DNA of 34,922 bases from Bacteroides_E sp964522975 (GCA_964522975.1 CAZFXK010000011.1:1-34922); one strand, 5' to 3'. Counted from the stretch's first letter, positions 1-8,784 are shown. Translations and numbers: made by a program. Notes: generated from the sequence alone by a model not told the origin.

Positions 1-1199
1 TCTTTGGAAAAACCCTGTGTATTTGTAAATACAGGTATATCTTCTATAATAGTTGGAACACCAGCTATAACTAGTTCCATGGAAGGGATAATATAAATGG
101 GATAACGTTGAGCTCCTCCAACCCCTGCCATTCCTAATATATCTTTAATCCCTTCTTTTTTAATCCCTTCTTTGTTTTCTTGAAAATAGTTGGAATACAA
201 AGCGATTCCTCCGCCAGTGTCTAAATGAAGAGGTGTTTTGACTTCGTTTAATACTACTTCAATATAAGGTTGTCCATTCTGGAAAATAATGTTTCTTTCA
301 TTTACTGAAGTAGGGGAATGAAGAGGAAATGAAATTTTATTCTCTGTTGAGAAAATTTGTATTTCACCCACTAAATCCATGAAATGACGACCTAAAACAG
401 CATTAACTTCTGTAATGATGGTGTCATTATATGAGATTTTATTATCAGGAAATACCAGTGTCCAGAAATTACGATAAATAATATTGCCAATTAGTAAACT
501 ATCTATAAAGCCAATATGTGTTTCTTCAGTAGTTGCAATCCCTTCTATGGGGAATGTCTGTTCAAAAACTTTGATATGGTGTTGTTCTGCAAATTGCTGA
601 GAAATAAAGGCTGGAGCATCTGCTCCTGTGTCAAAAATAAAAAGGACTTCTTTTCCATTAATTGTTGCCGGAATTTTATTTTCCTCCATTAAAGGAACAA
701 CACAATCCCTTTGACTCCGCTCAATAGAGCTTTTAGGATAGTCTATTAAAACTTCAGCCTGTTTGAGTATCGTTTTTAGCTGATTAAGGGTGGGGGCGGC
801 AGCATATTGTAAAACCTTTTTATCTTTTAATTGATTTTGAATGAGTTGGTGTGCTTCTTTATATTCACCCTTTTTTATTAAAAGTTTACTCTTGAGGATT
901 ATGATGTTCATAACATTCTCAAAACTCAGGTCTTGATGATAGGATTTGAGATTTTCTATTGTTTTGAGAGTGCTATCTGTTTGATTATGAGCATTCAATA
1001 ATAATGTTTCGGATAAAGCTCTTAATGCAGGGTTTAGCTTCTCTTTATATTTAGGATATAGGCGTTTTAACTCAAAAAAATGATGCCGGCTTATTATTGA
1101 TTCAATAATGTCATCTGCTCTATTTTCTTGTCCGATTGTGATAAATGGAAAAAACAAGAAACAGAGAGATAAAAAAAGTATAGGTTTATATTTTTTCAT
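1..1199 (-). CDS. Secreted retropepsin-like aspartic protease, C-terminus cut by window edge
   Basis: About 399 residues can be read from an ATG at 1199 before the window ends, so the C-terminus is missing. The N-terminus is a signal peptide (lysines, then a hydrophobic run ending near Ile-Gly-Gln). Residues 25-175 look helical and may be a TPR-like region. Two aspartic-protease motifs follow: Asp-Thr-Gly-Ala-Asp with the Asp at residue 190, and Asp-Thr-Gly-Gly-Gly with the Asp at 327, each preceded by the usual hydrophobic strand. A VLGRHFMDL segment lies between them, as expected for the end of the first clan AA lobe. By family knowledge this is a periplasmic or exported single-chain protease with two retropepsin-like lobes. 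Substrate unknown. It is transcribed away from the efflux operon. The second motif has Gly where Ala or Ser is usual, so activity of that lobe is uncertain. Confidence 0.8.
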   Translation of the reverse strand, partial: MKKYKPILFLSLCFLFFPFITIGQENRADDIIESIISRHHFFELKRLYPKYKEKLNPALRALSETLLLNAHNQTDSTLKTIENLKSYHQDLSFENVMNIIILKSKLLIKKGEYKEAHQLIQNQLKDKKVLQYAAAPTLNQLKTILKQAEVLIDYPKSSIERSQRDCVVPLMEENKIPATINGKEVLFIFDTGADAPAFISQQFAEQHHIKVFEQTFPIEGIATTEETHIGFIDSLLIGNIIYRNFWTLVFPDNKISYNDTIITEVNAVLGRHFMDLVGEIQIFSTENKISFPLHSPTSVNERNIIFQNGQPYIEVVLNEVKTPLHLDTGGGIALYSNYFQENKEGIKKEGIKDILGMAGVGGAQRYPIYIIPSMELVIAGVPTIIEDIPVFTNTQGFSK

Positions 1200-1276
1200 T
1201 CTATGTTGTTTTCCTTATGACTCTTATGTTAAATCTTATTTTATAGATTCATATTCATCAATAAAAAAGAATTTTT

Positions 1277-1284
1277 CAAAAATA
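1277..1284 (-). promoter_or_regulatory. Candidate -7 box for the aspartic protease gene
   Basis: Read on the minus strand the bases are TATTTTTG, a full match to the Bacteroidota TAnnTTTG -7 element, about 78 bases before the protease ATG. No good -33 TTTG lies at the usual 19-21 base spacing; only an A/T tract is there. In such AT-rich DNA this match could be chance. Confidence 0.3.
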
Positions 1285-1401
1285 GATAAAATAATAGAGC
1301 TAAAAAGAGTAGAAGTAAAAATAAAACAATCCTTTCTGAATAGAATTCTTATTTTTATGAAATATTGTATCTTTTTTGTTATCTGAACATAAAATAATAC
1401 T

Positions 1402-1409
1402 TACTTTTG
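1402..1409 (+). promoter_or_regulatory. Candidate -7 box for the efflux operon
   Basis: TACTTTTG matches TAnnTTTG fully and would give a leader of roughly 45 bases before the GTG at 1460. A TTTG at 1375-1378 is a possible -33 element, but the 23-base spacer is longer than the usual 19-21. The match supports translation starting downstream of 1402 rather than at the more upstream codon at 1376. Confidence 0.35.
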
Positions 1410-1459
1410 TTATAAATAAACACAGAGGTCTTGATTTTTGTAATTTAACACGATCAATC

Positions 1460-2191
1460 GTGATAGAAATAAAAAACTTAAACAAAACTTACTTTGGTGC
1501 ATCTCCTTTACATGTGTTAAAAGGCATCAATTTATCTATAGCTAACGGAGAGTTTGTTTCCATTATGGGGTCCTCAGGATCGGGAAAGTCCACATTATTA
1601 AATGTATTAGGATTATTAGATAATTACGATTCCGGAGAATATTACCTTGATAATATTTTAATAGGGAATCAAACAGAAAATGAAGAAGCTGAGATTAGGA
1701 ATAAGAAGATAGGATTTGTCTTTCAATCTTTTAACTTAATCTCATTTAAAAATGCCATGGAAAATGTAGCTCTTCCTTTATATTATCAAGGTGTTCGCAG
1801 AAAGAGAAGAAACGAATTGGCATTGGAATATTTGGACAAGATGGGAATAAAATCTCATGCTTATCATATGCCTAACGAATTGTCCGGAGGACAAAAGCAA
1901 CGTGTAGCCATTGCACGGGCATTAATTTCACAACCACAACTCATATTAGCAGATGAACCTACTGGCGCATTAGATAGTCAAACTTCTCAAGAAGTAATGC
2001 GTTTATTACGAGAGATTAATCTGGAAAATAATATCACTATGGTAATAGTAACTCACGAACAATCCGTTGCTGATATTACAGATCGTGTAATTCATATAAA
2101 AGATGGTATTATCGGTTCCATTGATGTTCATAAACACACCCATAAAGAGGCTATAGAGAAATGTTTGACTTTGACTGGTTTCGAGAAGTAG
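1460..2191 (+). CDS. ABC transporter ATPase, MacB/LolD type
   Basis: A 243-residue cytoplasmic ATPase that would power the two permeases encoded next. All nucleotide-binding motifs are intact: Walker A GSSGSGKST at 37-45, Q-loop Gln89, signature LSGGQ at 141-145, Walker B LILADEP at 161-167 and the switch histidine 199. The open frame extends upstream to 1376, but conserved sequence begins at a GTG (1460) giving V/M-I-E-I-K-N-L-N-K-T-Y, the usual N-terminus of this family, so I chose that start. The last 31 bases overlap the first permease gene, which implies translational coupling. In E. coli MacB the ATPase and permease are one polypeptide; here they are separate. Substrate could be a macrolide, peptide, lipid or siderophore; the sequence does not say. 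Confidence 0.9.
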   Translation: MIEIKNLNKTYFGASPLHVLKGINLSIANGEFVSIMGSSGSGKSTLLNVLGLLDNYDSGEYYLDNILIGNQTENEEAEIRNKKIGFVFQSFNLISFKNAMENVALPLYYQGVRRKRRNELALEYLDKMGIKSHAYHMPNELSGGQKQRVAIARALISQPQLILADEPTGALDSQTSQEVMRLLREINLENNITMVIVTHEQSVADITDRVIHIKDGIIGSIDVHKHTHKEAIEKCLTLTGFEK

Positions 2192-3402
2192 CATCTACCA
2201 TAAAGAAGAATAAAGCACGGACTTTTCTCACTGGAGTTGCTGTTGCTTGGGGTATCCTTATGCTTATTGTTTTGTTGGGGGCCGGTAACGGATTGAAGAA
2301 CGGTATACAATCAAATTTTTCAGGACGGGCACAAAATACAGTGACTCTTTGGCCTGGATGGACTTCTGTCCCTTATAAAGGGATGCCTGCTGTGCGTAGA
2401 ATTAAGTTCGATGATAAAGTTTACAATTATATATCCAATGATCTTCCAAACGTGGAATACATATCCGCACGGGTTAGTCGGAATGTGACTTTAACCTATG
2501 GTAATCAGTACGGGGCGTGGAATTTAAATGGAGTATCACCGGATGCGTCGAAAATATTTCAAATTAAAATAAACAAAGGCCGTTTTATCAATGACATTGA
2601 CATAAAGCAACGTAGGAAAGTAGTTGTTATCAATGATGACATAGCTCAAGTGCTTTTTCCTAATGAAGACCCTATGGGGAAATTTGTCATTGCTGATAAT
2701 CTGACTTATCAAGTAGTTGGTTTGTATGAAGATGAAGAAGGGTGGAGTAATCCTCCGGCTTATATTCCGTTTACAACAGCGCAAACATTGTATAGTTTTG
2801 GTTATGGATTTCAGCAAATAGATTTTACAGTCCGTAACTTAAATACTAAAAAAGAAAATGATTTGTTTATTACTGAGTTGCGAGAAGCTCTAGGAAAAAT
2901 GCAATATTTTGAACCTACGGATCTCTCTGCTTTATATATATGGAATACCGCAAAAGATTCCTTGGAGATGCAAGGTTTGTTCTCGGCCATAACATTAGTG
3001 GTTATTATTATTGGTTTAGCTTCTTTAATGGCAGGGATTGTGGGAGTAGGAAACATCATGTTAATTACAGTTAAAGAACGTACACGTGAGATTGGTATAC
3101 GTAAAGCTCTAGGGGCCAAGCCTTTTTCTATTTTAAAATTAATCATATTAGAATCTATAATGATAACTACCCTTGCCGGATATGTAGGAATTCTAATAGG
3201 GGTAGGGATAACGGAAGGAGTAGCTACCTTAATTGAAAGTATGCCATCGGATGGACCTTCGATGTTCCAAAATCCGACGGTTAATTTAACCACAGTGATT
3301 TTAGCTACACTTTTTTTGATTTTATGTGGAGTCATTGCAGGTTTAATACCCGCTATTCAAGCAACACGGGTAAGTCCAATTGAAGCTATGAGAGCAGAAT
3401 AA
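2161..3402 (+). CDS. MacB-like ABC permease 1 (FtsX family)
   Basis: A 413-residue inner-membrane permease with the MacB layout: one membrane helix near 21-45, a large periplasmic domain (about 46-270), then three helices near 275-300, 326-352 and 376-399. The cytoplasmic coupling segment ERTREIGIRKALGAKP (306-321) is the hallmark of the FtsX/MacB family. The ATG at 2161 lies inside the ATPase gene and gives an N-terminus (MFDFDWFREV) closely matching that of the next gene (MFDLDSWSEI), so the start is well supported. It is paralogous to the gene at 3415 and probably forms a heterodimer with it. In related systems the periplasmic domain contacts the adaptor and drives efflux from the periplasm. 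Confidence 0.9.
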   Translation: MFDFDWFREVASTIKKNKARTFLTGVAVAWGILMLIVLLGAGNGLKNGIQSNFSGRAQNTVTLWPGWTSVPYKGMPAVRRIKFDDKVYNYISNDLPNVEYISARVSRNVTLTYGNQYGAWNLNGVSPDASKIFQIKINKGRFINDIDIKQRRKVVVINDDIAQVLFPNEDPMGKFVIADNLTYQVVGLYEDEEGWSNPPAYIPFTTAQTLYSFGYGFQQIDFTVRNLNTKKENDLFITELREALGKMQYFEPTDLSALYIWNTAKDSLEMQGLFSAITLVVIIIGLASLMAGIVGVGNIMLITVKERTREIGIRKALGAKPFSILKLIILESIMITTLAGYVGILIGVGITEGVATLIESMPSDGPSMFQNPTVNLTTVILATLFLILCGVIAGLIPAIQATRVSPIEAMRAE

Positions 3403-3414
3403 TGTAAAAGGGAA

Positions 3415-4677
3415 ATGTTTGATCTAGATAGTTGGAGTGAAATATGGGCAACAATAACCCGCAATAAACTAAGGAGTTTTTTAACGGGATTTGGAGTTTT
3501 TTGGGGATTATTCATGTTAATAATACTCATTGGCTTGGGTAATGCTTTTCAAGGTGGGTTAGCCAGTAACTTTGATGGTTTTGCTTCAAATGCTTGTTTT
3601 TTTAATACCGGACGGACCAGTGTGGCCTATAAAGGGTTTCGTAAAGGGCGTTGGTGGAATATGACAAATCGAGATATCGATTTAATACGAGAACGTGCCA
3701 ATACAGTAGACTTAGTTTCCCCCATGCTTTTTGGTGGAGGAGGTGACAAAAATGTAGTAAGGGGAAGGAAATCAGGCTCATATGGCTATCGTGGTGTCTA
3801 TGGTGAACATTTCAAAATTGAGCAAATGTATACGCTAAAAGGACGCTTGATCAATGAGTTGGATAATCAAGACACCCGAAAAGTTTGTGTAATAGGAAAA
3901 ACGGTTTATGAAACACTTTTTGATATGGGGGAAGATCCTATAGGAGAGGTTATTCGTTTAAATGGGATCTATTTTCAAGTAATTGGGGTAATTAGTCCCA
4001 AATCAAATGCCTCAATAGGAGGAAGACCGGAGGAGAGTGTATTTATTCCTTTTCGCACCATGCAGTTGACCTTTAATCAGGGAGATATAGTACATTTCTT
4101 AGCTTGTACTACTAAACCAGGTATAGCAGCTTCTGCTGTTGAGGAACAGGTTTCAACCATTCTTAAGGCTGCAAATCATATTGCCCCTGATGATAATAAA
4201 GCTCTTTATGCCTTTAATATTGAGAAACAATTCCAACTTTTTAATAATCTCTTTTTAGGAGTAGATTTCTTAATTTGGATTGTTGGTATTGGGGCTTTAT
4301 TCTCAGGAATTATTGGTATAAGTAACATTATGATGGTAACCGTTCGTGAAAGAACTCGTGAGATTGGAGTGAGGAGGGCCATAGGGGCCAAACCCAGATC
4401 TATTGTAATGCAAATTGTGAGTGAGAGTTTTGTTCTTACAGCCATATCCGGCGTTCTTGGTTTTTTAGTCGGAGTATTATTATTGGAAGGGATTAGCTCA
4501 GTAATGTCCATGTCTCCATCAACTGGAGAGGAGGGTTTTTTTATTGAACCTTTCATCTCTTTCCGGATAGCTGTTGTAGCCATTATCATATTAATACTTT
4601 CTGGAATTGCTTCAGGATTAATGCCGGCATACAGGGCGTTGAAAATTAAAGCAATTGATGCAATTCGTGATGAGTGA
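3415..4677 (+). CDS. MacB-like ABC permease 2 (FtsX family)
   Basis: A 420-residue paralogue of the preceding permease, 12 bases downstream. It shares the N-terminal helix (TGFGVFWGLFMLIILIG), the large periplasmic domain, the coupling segment ERTREIGVRRAIGAKP and three C-terminal helices. The two copies differ clearly in the periplasmic domain; this one has glycine-rich stretches (LFGGGGDKN and SIGGRPEE) that the first lacks. Tandem divergent permeases with one ATPase suggest an obligate heterodimer, each half making different contacts with adaptor or substrate. This is inferred from gene order and similarity only. Confidence 0.9.
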   Translation: MFDLDSWSEIWATITRNKLRSFLTGFGVFWGLFMLIILIGLGNAFQGGLASNFDGFASNACFFNTGRTSVAYKGFRKGRWWNMTNRDIDLIRERANTVDLVSPMLFGGGGDKNVVRGRKSGSYGYRGVYGEHFKIEQMYTLKGRLINELDNQDTRKVCVIGKTVYETLFDMGEDPIGEVIRLNGIYFQVIGVISPKSNASIGGRPEESVFIPFRTMQLTFNQGDIVHFLACTTKPGIAASAVEEQVSTILKAANHIAPDDNKALYAFNIEKQFQLFNNLFLGVDFLIWIVGIGALFSGIIGISNIMMVTVRERTREIGVRRAIGAKPRSIVMQIVSESFVLTAISGVLGFLVGVLLLEGISSVMSMSPSTGEEGFFIEPFISFRIAVVAIIILILSGIASGLMPAYRALKIKAIDAIRDE

Positions 4678-4760
4678 AAAATAGCTGAATGGAACGACTT
4701 ATACAGATAGAGAAATGAAGAGAAACAAAAATAAGAGAAATCTAAAAACAAGATACTATA

Positions 4761-5888
4761 ATGGGAAAAATTCTTAGAACTTTGGTGCTTATTGGAGTTG
4801 TAGCGGTGTTCATAACCACCTTTGTTTGGCTTTGGAATAAGTCAAAACCTAAAGAAACATATTATGAAATAGTAGAAATAGAAAAAGGGACAATAGAGAA
4901 TACCTCGGTAGCAACGGGTGAGGTGGCTCCACGTGATGAGGTATTGATAAAGCCTCAGATTCCGGGTATTATTTCATCTGTACATAAAGAAGCCGGAGAT
5001 TATGTACAAGAAGGGGATGTGATTGCCACAGTAAAAGTGGTGCCTGAAATGATTGATCTGAATAGCTCAGAATCTCGTGTAAATGTAGCAAAAATAAACT
5101 TAGATCGTATTCAAGCAGAATATGAGCGTCAAAAGATGCTATTTGATAAAGGGGTGATAGCTAGAGAGGAGATGGATCAATCAGAAGCAGATTATAAAAA
5201 AGCATTAGAGGAACTTGAAAACGCAAGAGATAATTATGATATTGTACGTACGGGTATGTCTTCTAAAACAGCTCAATATAGCAACACACAAATACGTTCA
5301 ACTATTACAGGCATGATATTAGATGTTCCCGTTAAAGTTGGTAATTCAGTAATTCAATCAAATACCTTCAATGAAGGAACAACTATTGCCGTTGTCGCTG
5401 ATATGAACGATATGATTTTTATTGGCGATTTAGATGAAACTGAAGTTGGGCGTGTGCATACTGGAATGCCAATCAAACTTTCCATTGGTGCTTTAGAAAA
5501 TTACACTTTCGATGCAGAACTGGAGTATATTTCACCCAAAGGCAAAGAGGAGAGTGGGGCAATTCTTTTTGAAATTAAAGCTGCTGCAGTTATTCCGGAT
5601 TCCGTGAAAATACGTGCAGGATATAGTGCAAATGCCGAAATTGTATTAGCTCGAGTGGAAGATGCAATTTGTGTACCCGAAAACTCCATTGAATTTTCAG
5701 GAGACTCTACTTTTGTTTATGTTTTGAAATCTGAGAATGAAACAAAACAAGATTTTGATAAGCGTTCTATACAAATAGGCTTGTCAGATGGCATTAAAGT
5801 AGAGGTGAAAGGGGGGCTTTCTCTTGGAGAAAAGGTTAGAGGTAATGAAATATTCGATAAAAAACAGTTGCAGGCTCATGCTAATTAA
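4761..5888 (+). CDS. Periplasmic adaptor (membrane-fusion protein), MacA/HlyD type
   Basis: A 375-residue adaptor that would bridge the permeases and the outer-membrane channel. It has a single N-terminal membrane anchor (about 6-25) with no lipobox. Next come the first half of a lipoyl-like domain (EVAPRDEVLIKPQIPGII), a helical hairpin near residues 90-175 rich in Glu, Lys and Arg, the second lipoyl half, and a beta-barrel plus membrane-proximal domain. The family is shared by MacA and RND adaptors; the neighbouring MacB-like genes favour the MacA role. It follows permease 2 after 83 bases without a visible terminator and is followed 16 bases later by the channel gene, so it is probably in one operon. 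Confidence 0.9.
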   Translation: MGKILRTLVLIGVVAVFITTFVWLWNKSKPKETYYEIVEIEKGTIENTSVATGEVAPRDEVLIKPQIPGIISSVHKEAGDYVQEGDVIATVKVVPEMIDLNSSESRVNVAKINLDRIQAEYERQKMLFDKGVIAREEMDQSEADYKKALEELENARDNYDIVRTGMSSKTAQYSNTQIRSTITGMILDVPVKVGNSVIQSNTFNEGTTIAVVADMNDMIFIGDLDETEVGRVHTGMPIKLSIGALENYTFDAELEYISPKGKEESGAILFEIKAAAVIPDSVKIRAGYSANAEIVLARVEDAICVPENSIEFSGDSTFVYVLKSENETKQDFDKRSIQIGLSDGIKVEVKGGLSLGEKVRGNEIFDKKQLQAHAN

Positions 5889-5904
5889 TGAAGAAGAAAA
5901 ATCT

Positions 5905-7236
5905 ATGATACGCAAACTATTTTTAGCTGTTGTATTCTTATTGCCGGTTATTCTATTTGCACAGCAAAAATGGACTCTTCGGCAATGTGTGGAATATGCG
6001 ATTGAAAATAACATCAATCTGAAGCAACAAGAGGTTGCTGTAAGTCAATCTGACTTAGCTGTTAAAACCAATCAATATAGTCGTTTACCTGATTTAAACG
6101 TTGGAATGGGGCAAAACTTTAGTTTTGGACGTTCTACAAATGTAGCCACACAAATTTCTGAAAGTCAAAATTCAATGTCAACGAATTTTAATGTACATTC
6201 ATCGCTTCCTTTATTCACGGGTTTTAGAATTCCAAATGAAGTAAAAGCTAGCAAGTTAGATTTGTTAGCGACTGTTGAAGGTTTGAATAAGGCAAAAGAA
6301 AATTTAGAAATTCAAGTGACAACCTATTTTTTAGAAGTGTTATTCAAGAAAGAATTATTGAAAATTGCTGAAGACCAAGTAGCACAAACTAAAGAGCAGG
6401 TAGAGAAAACGCGCATTTTGTATGAAGGGGATAAAGTTCCTTTAGCACAACTTTATGACATTAAGGCGCAATTGGCGAATGATGAATTGAATCGTCAAAA
6501 TGCTCAAAATAATTTAGAATCTTCTCTATTGGATTTATCACAAGCCTTAAATTTACGTGATATCAGTCAATTTGATATTCAAGAACCACGAATGGGTGAT
6601 GTCATAGCTGAAAATATCAGTAGTATTCTTCCTCCCGAAGAAATTTATCAACAAGCCATACAAATAAAACCACATATTAAAGAGGCTTCTTATCGATTAG
6701 AAGGAGAAAAACATCGTTTAAAAGTGGCGCAGGCTGCTTATTGGCCTACTTTGAGCTTTAGTATGAGTTATTCTACAGGATATGGACGAAGATCAGGTGC
6801 TGAGAATATTATCTTTAAGCGACAATTAAAAGATAATTCCAGCGAAGTATTAGGTTTTAGCTTAAACATTCCCATTTTCAACCGGCTTCAAACTCGAAAT
6901 CGTGTAAAAGATGTTCGGATGTCACTGCTTAACCGCAATTTAGAGTTAGATTTTGTAAAACAAGTCTTTTTTAAAGAGATTCAACAGGCTTACCAGAGTG
7001 CAACTGCTTCTCAAATTAAATACGACTACACAGTGAAGGCATTGGATGCAGCAAAAGAAGCTTATCATTATGCGCAAGAGAAATATAATGTAGGTCGATC
7101 TACAGTCGTTGAATTAAATGAAGCAAAATTAAAATATGTAACCAGTCAGTCGGAACAAGTACAAGCAAAATATGACTTCTTGTTTCGTGCTAAAATATTA
7201 GATTTTTATAGAGGGTATCCAATTCGCATAGAGTAA
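5905..7236 (+). CDS. TolC-family outer-membrane efflux channel
   Basis: A 443-residue outer-membrane factor. The start is the ATG at 5905, which gives a clear signal peptide (MIRKLFLAVV through VILFAQQ). A longer frame reaches back to 5824 but would overlap the adaptor gene and bury the signal peptide. The mature N-terminus (WTLRQCVEYAIENNINLKQQ) is typical of Bacteroidota TolC proteins, and two OEP repeats of long helices and short strands follow. It would supply the exit duct of the pump and is the last gene before a strong terminator. Confidence 0.92.
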   Translation: MIRKLFLAVVFLLPVILFAQQKWTLRQCVEYAIENNINLKQQEVAVSQSDLAVKTNQYSRLPDLNVGMGQNFSFGRSTNVATQISESQNSMSTNFNVHSSLPLFTGFRIPNEVKASKLDLLATVEGLNKAKENLEIQVTTYFLEVLFKKELLKIAEDQVAQTKEQVEKTRILYEGDKVPLAQLYDIKAQLANDELNRQNAQNNLESSLLDLSQALNLRDISQFDIQEPRMGDVIAENISSILPPEEIYQQAIQIKPHIKEASYRLEGEKHRLKVAQAAYWPTLSFSMSYSTGYGRRSGAENIIFKRQLKDNSSEVLGFSLNIPIFNRLQTRNRVKDVRMSLLNRNLELDFVKQVFFKEIQQAYQSATASQIKYDYTVKALDAAKEAYHYAQEKYNVGRSTVVELNEAKLKYVTSQSEQVQAKYDFLFRAKILDFYRGYPIRIE

Positions 7237-7270
7237 TTCATTTTTTTGAGTGTACTAAGTATCGGTTTTT

Positions 7271-7317
7271 AAAAGGTTCTATGATTCATTGTGTATGATA
7301 TAGAACCTTTTTTAGTT
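7271..7317 (+). terminator. Rho-independent terminator after the efflux operon
   Basis: A perfect 12-bp inverted repeat (AAAAGGTTCTAT at 7271-7282 and ATAGAACCTTTT at 7300-7311) encloses a 17-base loop and runs into a T-rich tract. It lies 35 bases past the channel gene stop. Confidence 0.85.
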
Positions 7318-7450
7318 TTTCTCCTAAATTCTCGATTTGGGAGAAAAAGAGTACGTTATTTGTTTATTTTTAAGATAAATAATGGAAGTGGGACTATTCA
7401 AACAAGCTTCTGTTCTTTTGTAAAGTGTAAAATTAGATATTTTTTACTTT

Positions 7451-7476
7451 TAATTCATACCGAATGCTTATCTTTG
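7451..7476 (+). promoter_or_regulatory. Promoter of the DUF4783-nadC unit
   Basis: TATCTTTG at 7469-7476 matches the TAnnTTTG -7 element exactly. A T-rich -33-like tract (TTTT ending at 7451) lies about 17 bases upstream. It sits between the terminator at 7271 and the ATG at 7500, giving a short leader of about 15-20 bases. Confidence 0.55.
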
Positions 7477-7499
7477 AATAAACTAAATTCATATTTTTT

Positions 7500-7877
7500 A
7501 TGAAAAAAATTCTTTTAATGACTTGGTTTTTAGGAGCATTATTAATGCCACTATCTGCTCAGTTATCAAATCAAATCGTTCAATCCTTAAAGAAAGGAGA
7601 TGTGAATGCATTTTCCCATTTTTTTGGAGAAGAGATAACCTTGATCATTGGTAAAGAAAGTACTGAACTTAACAAAGAGGAGGCCAAATCAAAACTCAAT
7701 GATTTTTTTATCCAAAATAAAGTTGTGGATTTTGAATTGAAACATCAAGGAGATCGTAATAATTCGGCTTATATTATAGGTACATTAATAACTTCAAATG
7801 GAGAATTTAGATTGAATTGTTTTTTGAAAAAGACCAGTGAAAATTTGTTTATAGATCGTATACGAATAGAAAAATAA
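7500..7877 (+). CDS. Small secreted protein, DUF4783-like
   Basis: 125 residues with a signal peptide (MKKILLMTWFLGALLMPLSA then Q), giving a mature domain of about 105 residues with alternating helices and strands (SLKKGDVNAFSHFFGEEITL near the start). Size, fold pattern and position directly before nadC fit the DUF4783 family of Bacteroidota, which looks like an NTF2/SnoaL-type cone fold; I make that match from memory. The stop is 2 bases before the nadC start, so the genes are co-transcribed and probably translationally coupled. No catalytic residues are evident. Function unknown; a role in NAD synthesis is not implied by an exported protein and may be only operon sharing. Confidence 0.8.
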   Translation: MKKILLMTWFLGALLMPLSAQLSNQIVQSLKKGDVNAFSHFFGEEITLIIGKESTELNKEEAKSKLNDFFIQNKVVDFELKHQGDRNNSAYIIGTLITSNGEFRLNCFLKKTSENLFIDRIRIEK

Positions 7878-7879
7878 GA

Positions 7880-8725
7880 ATGAAAGAAAAAGAATTAATT
7901 GATAGACTAATTGATTTAGCTTTTGCTGAAGATATAGGAGATGGAGACCATACTACTCTTTCTAGCATCCCTGAAACCGCAATGGGAAAATCTGAATTAT
8001 TAATTAAAGAACCCGGCATTTTGGCTGGTGTTGAAATGGCTAAAGAAGTATTGCATAGATTTGATCCTGAGTTAAGAATAGAAATATTTATTAATGATGG
8101 TGAGTTTGTAAAACCCGGTAATGTTGTTATGACAATCGAAGGGAAAATTCAGTCCTTATTACAAACTGAACGTATAATGTTGAATATTATGCAACGAATG
8201 AGTGGTATAGCTACAATGACTCATAAATATGTTCAACAAGTTAAAGGAACAAAAGCTAAAGTTTTAGATACAAGAAAAACAACTCCAGGCATGCGAATGT
8301 TGGAAAAGAAAGCCGTAAAAATTGGAGGTGGAGAAAATCACCGAATAGGATTATTTGATATGATTTTATTAAAAGATAATCATATTGATTTTGCCGGAGG
8401 TATTGATAAAGCCATTCAAGCTGCTAAATCTTATTGTATTGAAAAAGGTAAAGATTTAAAGATTGAAATTGAAGTTCGCAATTTTAATGAATTAGAAGAG
8501 GTTCTTAAAATTGGAGGGATTGATCGCATTATGTTAGATAATTTTTCTCCTACCGAGACTAAGAAGGCGGTAAATTTGATTAATGGTAGATATGAAGTAG
8601 AATCATCAGGAGGAATTACATACGAATCCATTCGAGAGTATGCTGAAACTGGAGTGGACTATATTTCAGTAGGAGCTTTAACTCATTCTGTCAAGGGTTT
8701 AGATATGAGCTTAAGAGCTTGTTAA
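7880..8725 (+). CDS. nadC: Nicotinate-nucleotide pyrophosphorylase (carboxylating)
   Basis: A 281-residue cytoplasmic enzyme (quinolinate phosphoribosyltransferase) that joins quinolinate to PRPP, releasing CO2 and pyrophosphate, to give nicotinate mononucleotide in de novo NAD synthesis. Recognisable segments in order are AEDIGDGDHTT (16-26), the N-terminal barrel domain, LQTERIMLNIMQRMSGIAT (about 95-113), DTRKTTPGMR (130-139), GGGENHR (149-155), LLKDNH (163-168) and a C-terminal SSGGIT segment near 240. Length matches the family. nadA and nadB are not in this window. A terminator follows directly. Confidence 0.96.
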   Translation: MKEKELIDRLIDLAFAEDIGDGDHTTLSSIPETAMGKSELLIKEPGILAGVEMAKEVLHRFDPELRIEIFINDGEFVKPGNVVMTIEGKIQSLLQTERIMLNIMQRMSGIATMTHKYVQQVKGTKAKVLDTRKTTPGMRMLEKKAVKIGGGENHRIGLFDMILLKDNHIDFAGGIDKAIQAAKSYCIEKGKDLKIEIEVRNFNELEEVLKIGGIDRIMLDNFSPTETKKAVNLINGRYEVESSGGITYESIREYAETGVDYISVGALTHSVKGLDMSLRAC

Positions 8726-8740
8726 ACCGACGTGAAGCAA

Positions 8741-8784
8741 AGAAATTCAAGCCTAAATTTCGGTTTGAGTTTCTTTTTATTTTA
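8741..8784 (+). terminator. Rho-independent terminator after nadC
   Basis: The arms at 8741-8753 and 8762-8774 pair over 13 positions (two G-T wobbles) with an 8-base loop, followed by a T-rich tract. It lies 15 bases past the nadC stop. Confidence 0.8.

Noticed and set aside
1108..1386. 92-codon plus-strand frame
   Set aside because: Overlaps the protease start on the other strand and the AT-rich control region; low-complexity Lys/Phe/Ile product with no domain.
2811..3335. 174-codon minus-strand frame opposite permease 1
   Set aside because: Same reason: a shadow of the conserved membrane helices on the plus strand.
4206..4751. 181-codon minus-strand frame opposite permease 2
   Set aside because: Antisense to a conserved coding region; composition mirrors the permease codons and no motif is recognisable.
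5824..5904. Upstream extension of the TolC-family gene
   Set aside because: Would overlap the adaptor gene and place the signal peptide internally.
7291..7503. 70-codon frame before the DUF4783-like gene
   Set aside because: Begins inside the terminator hairpin, runs through the promoter, and looks like non-coding AT-rich sequence.
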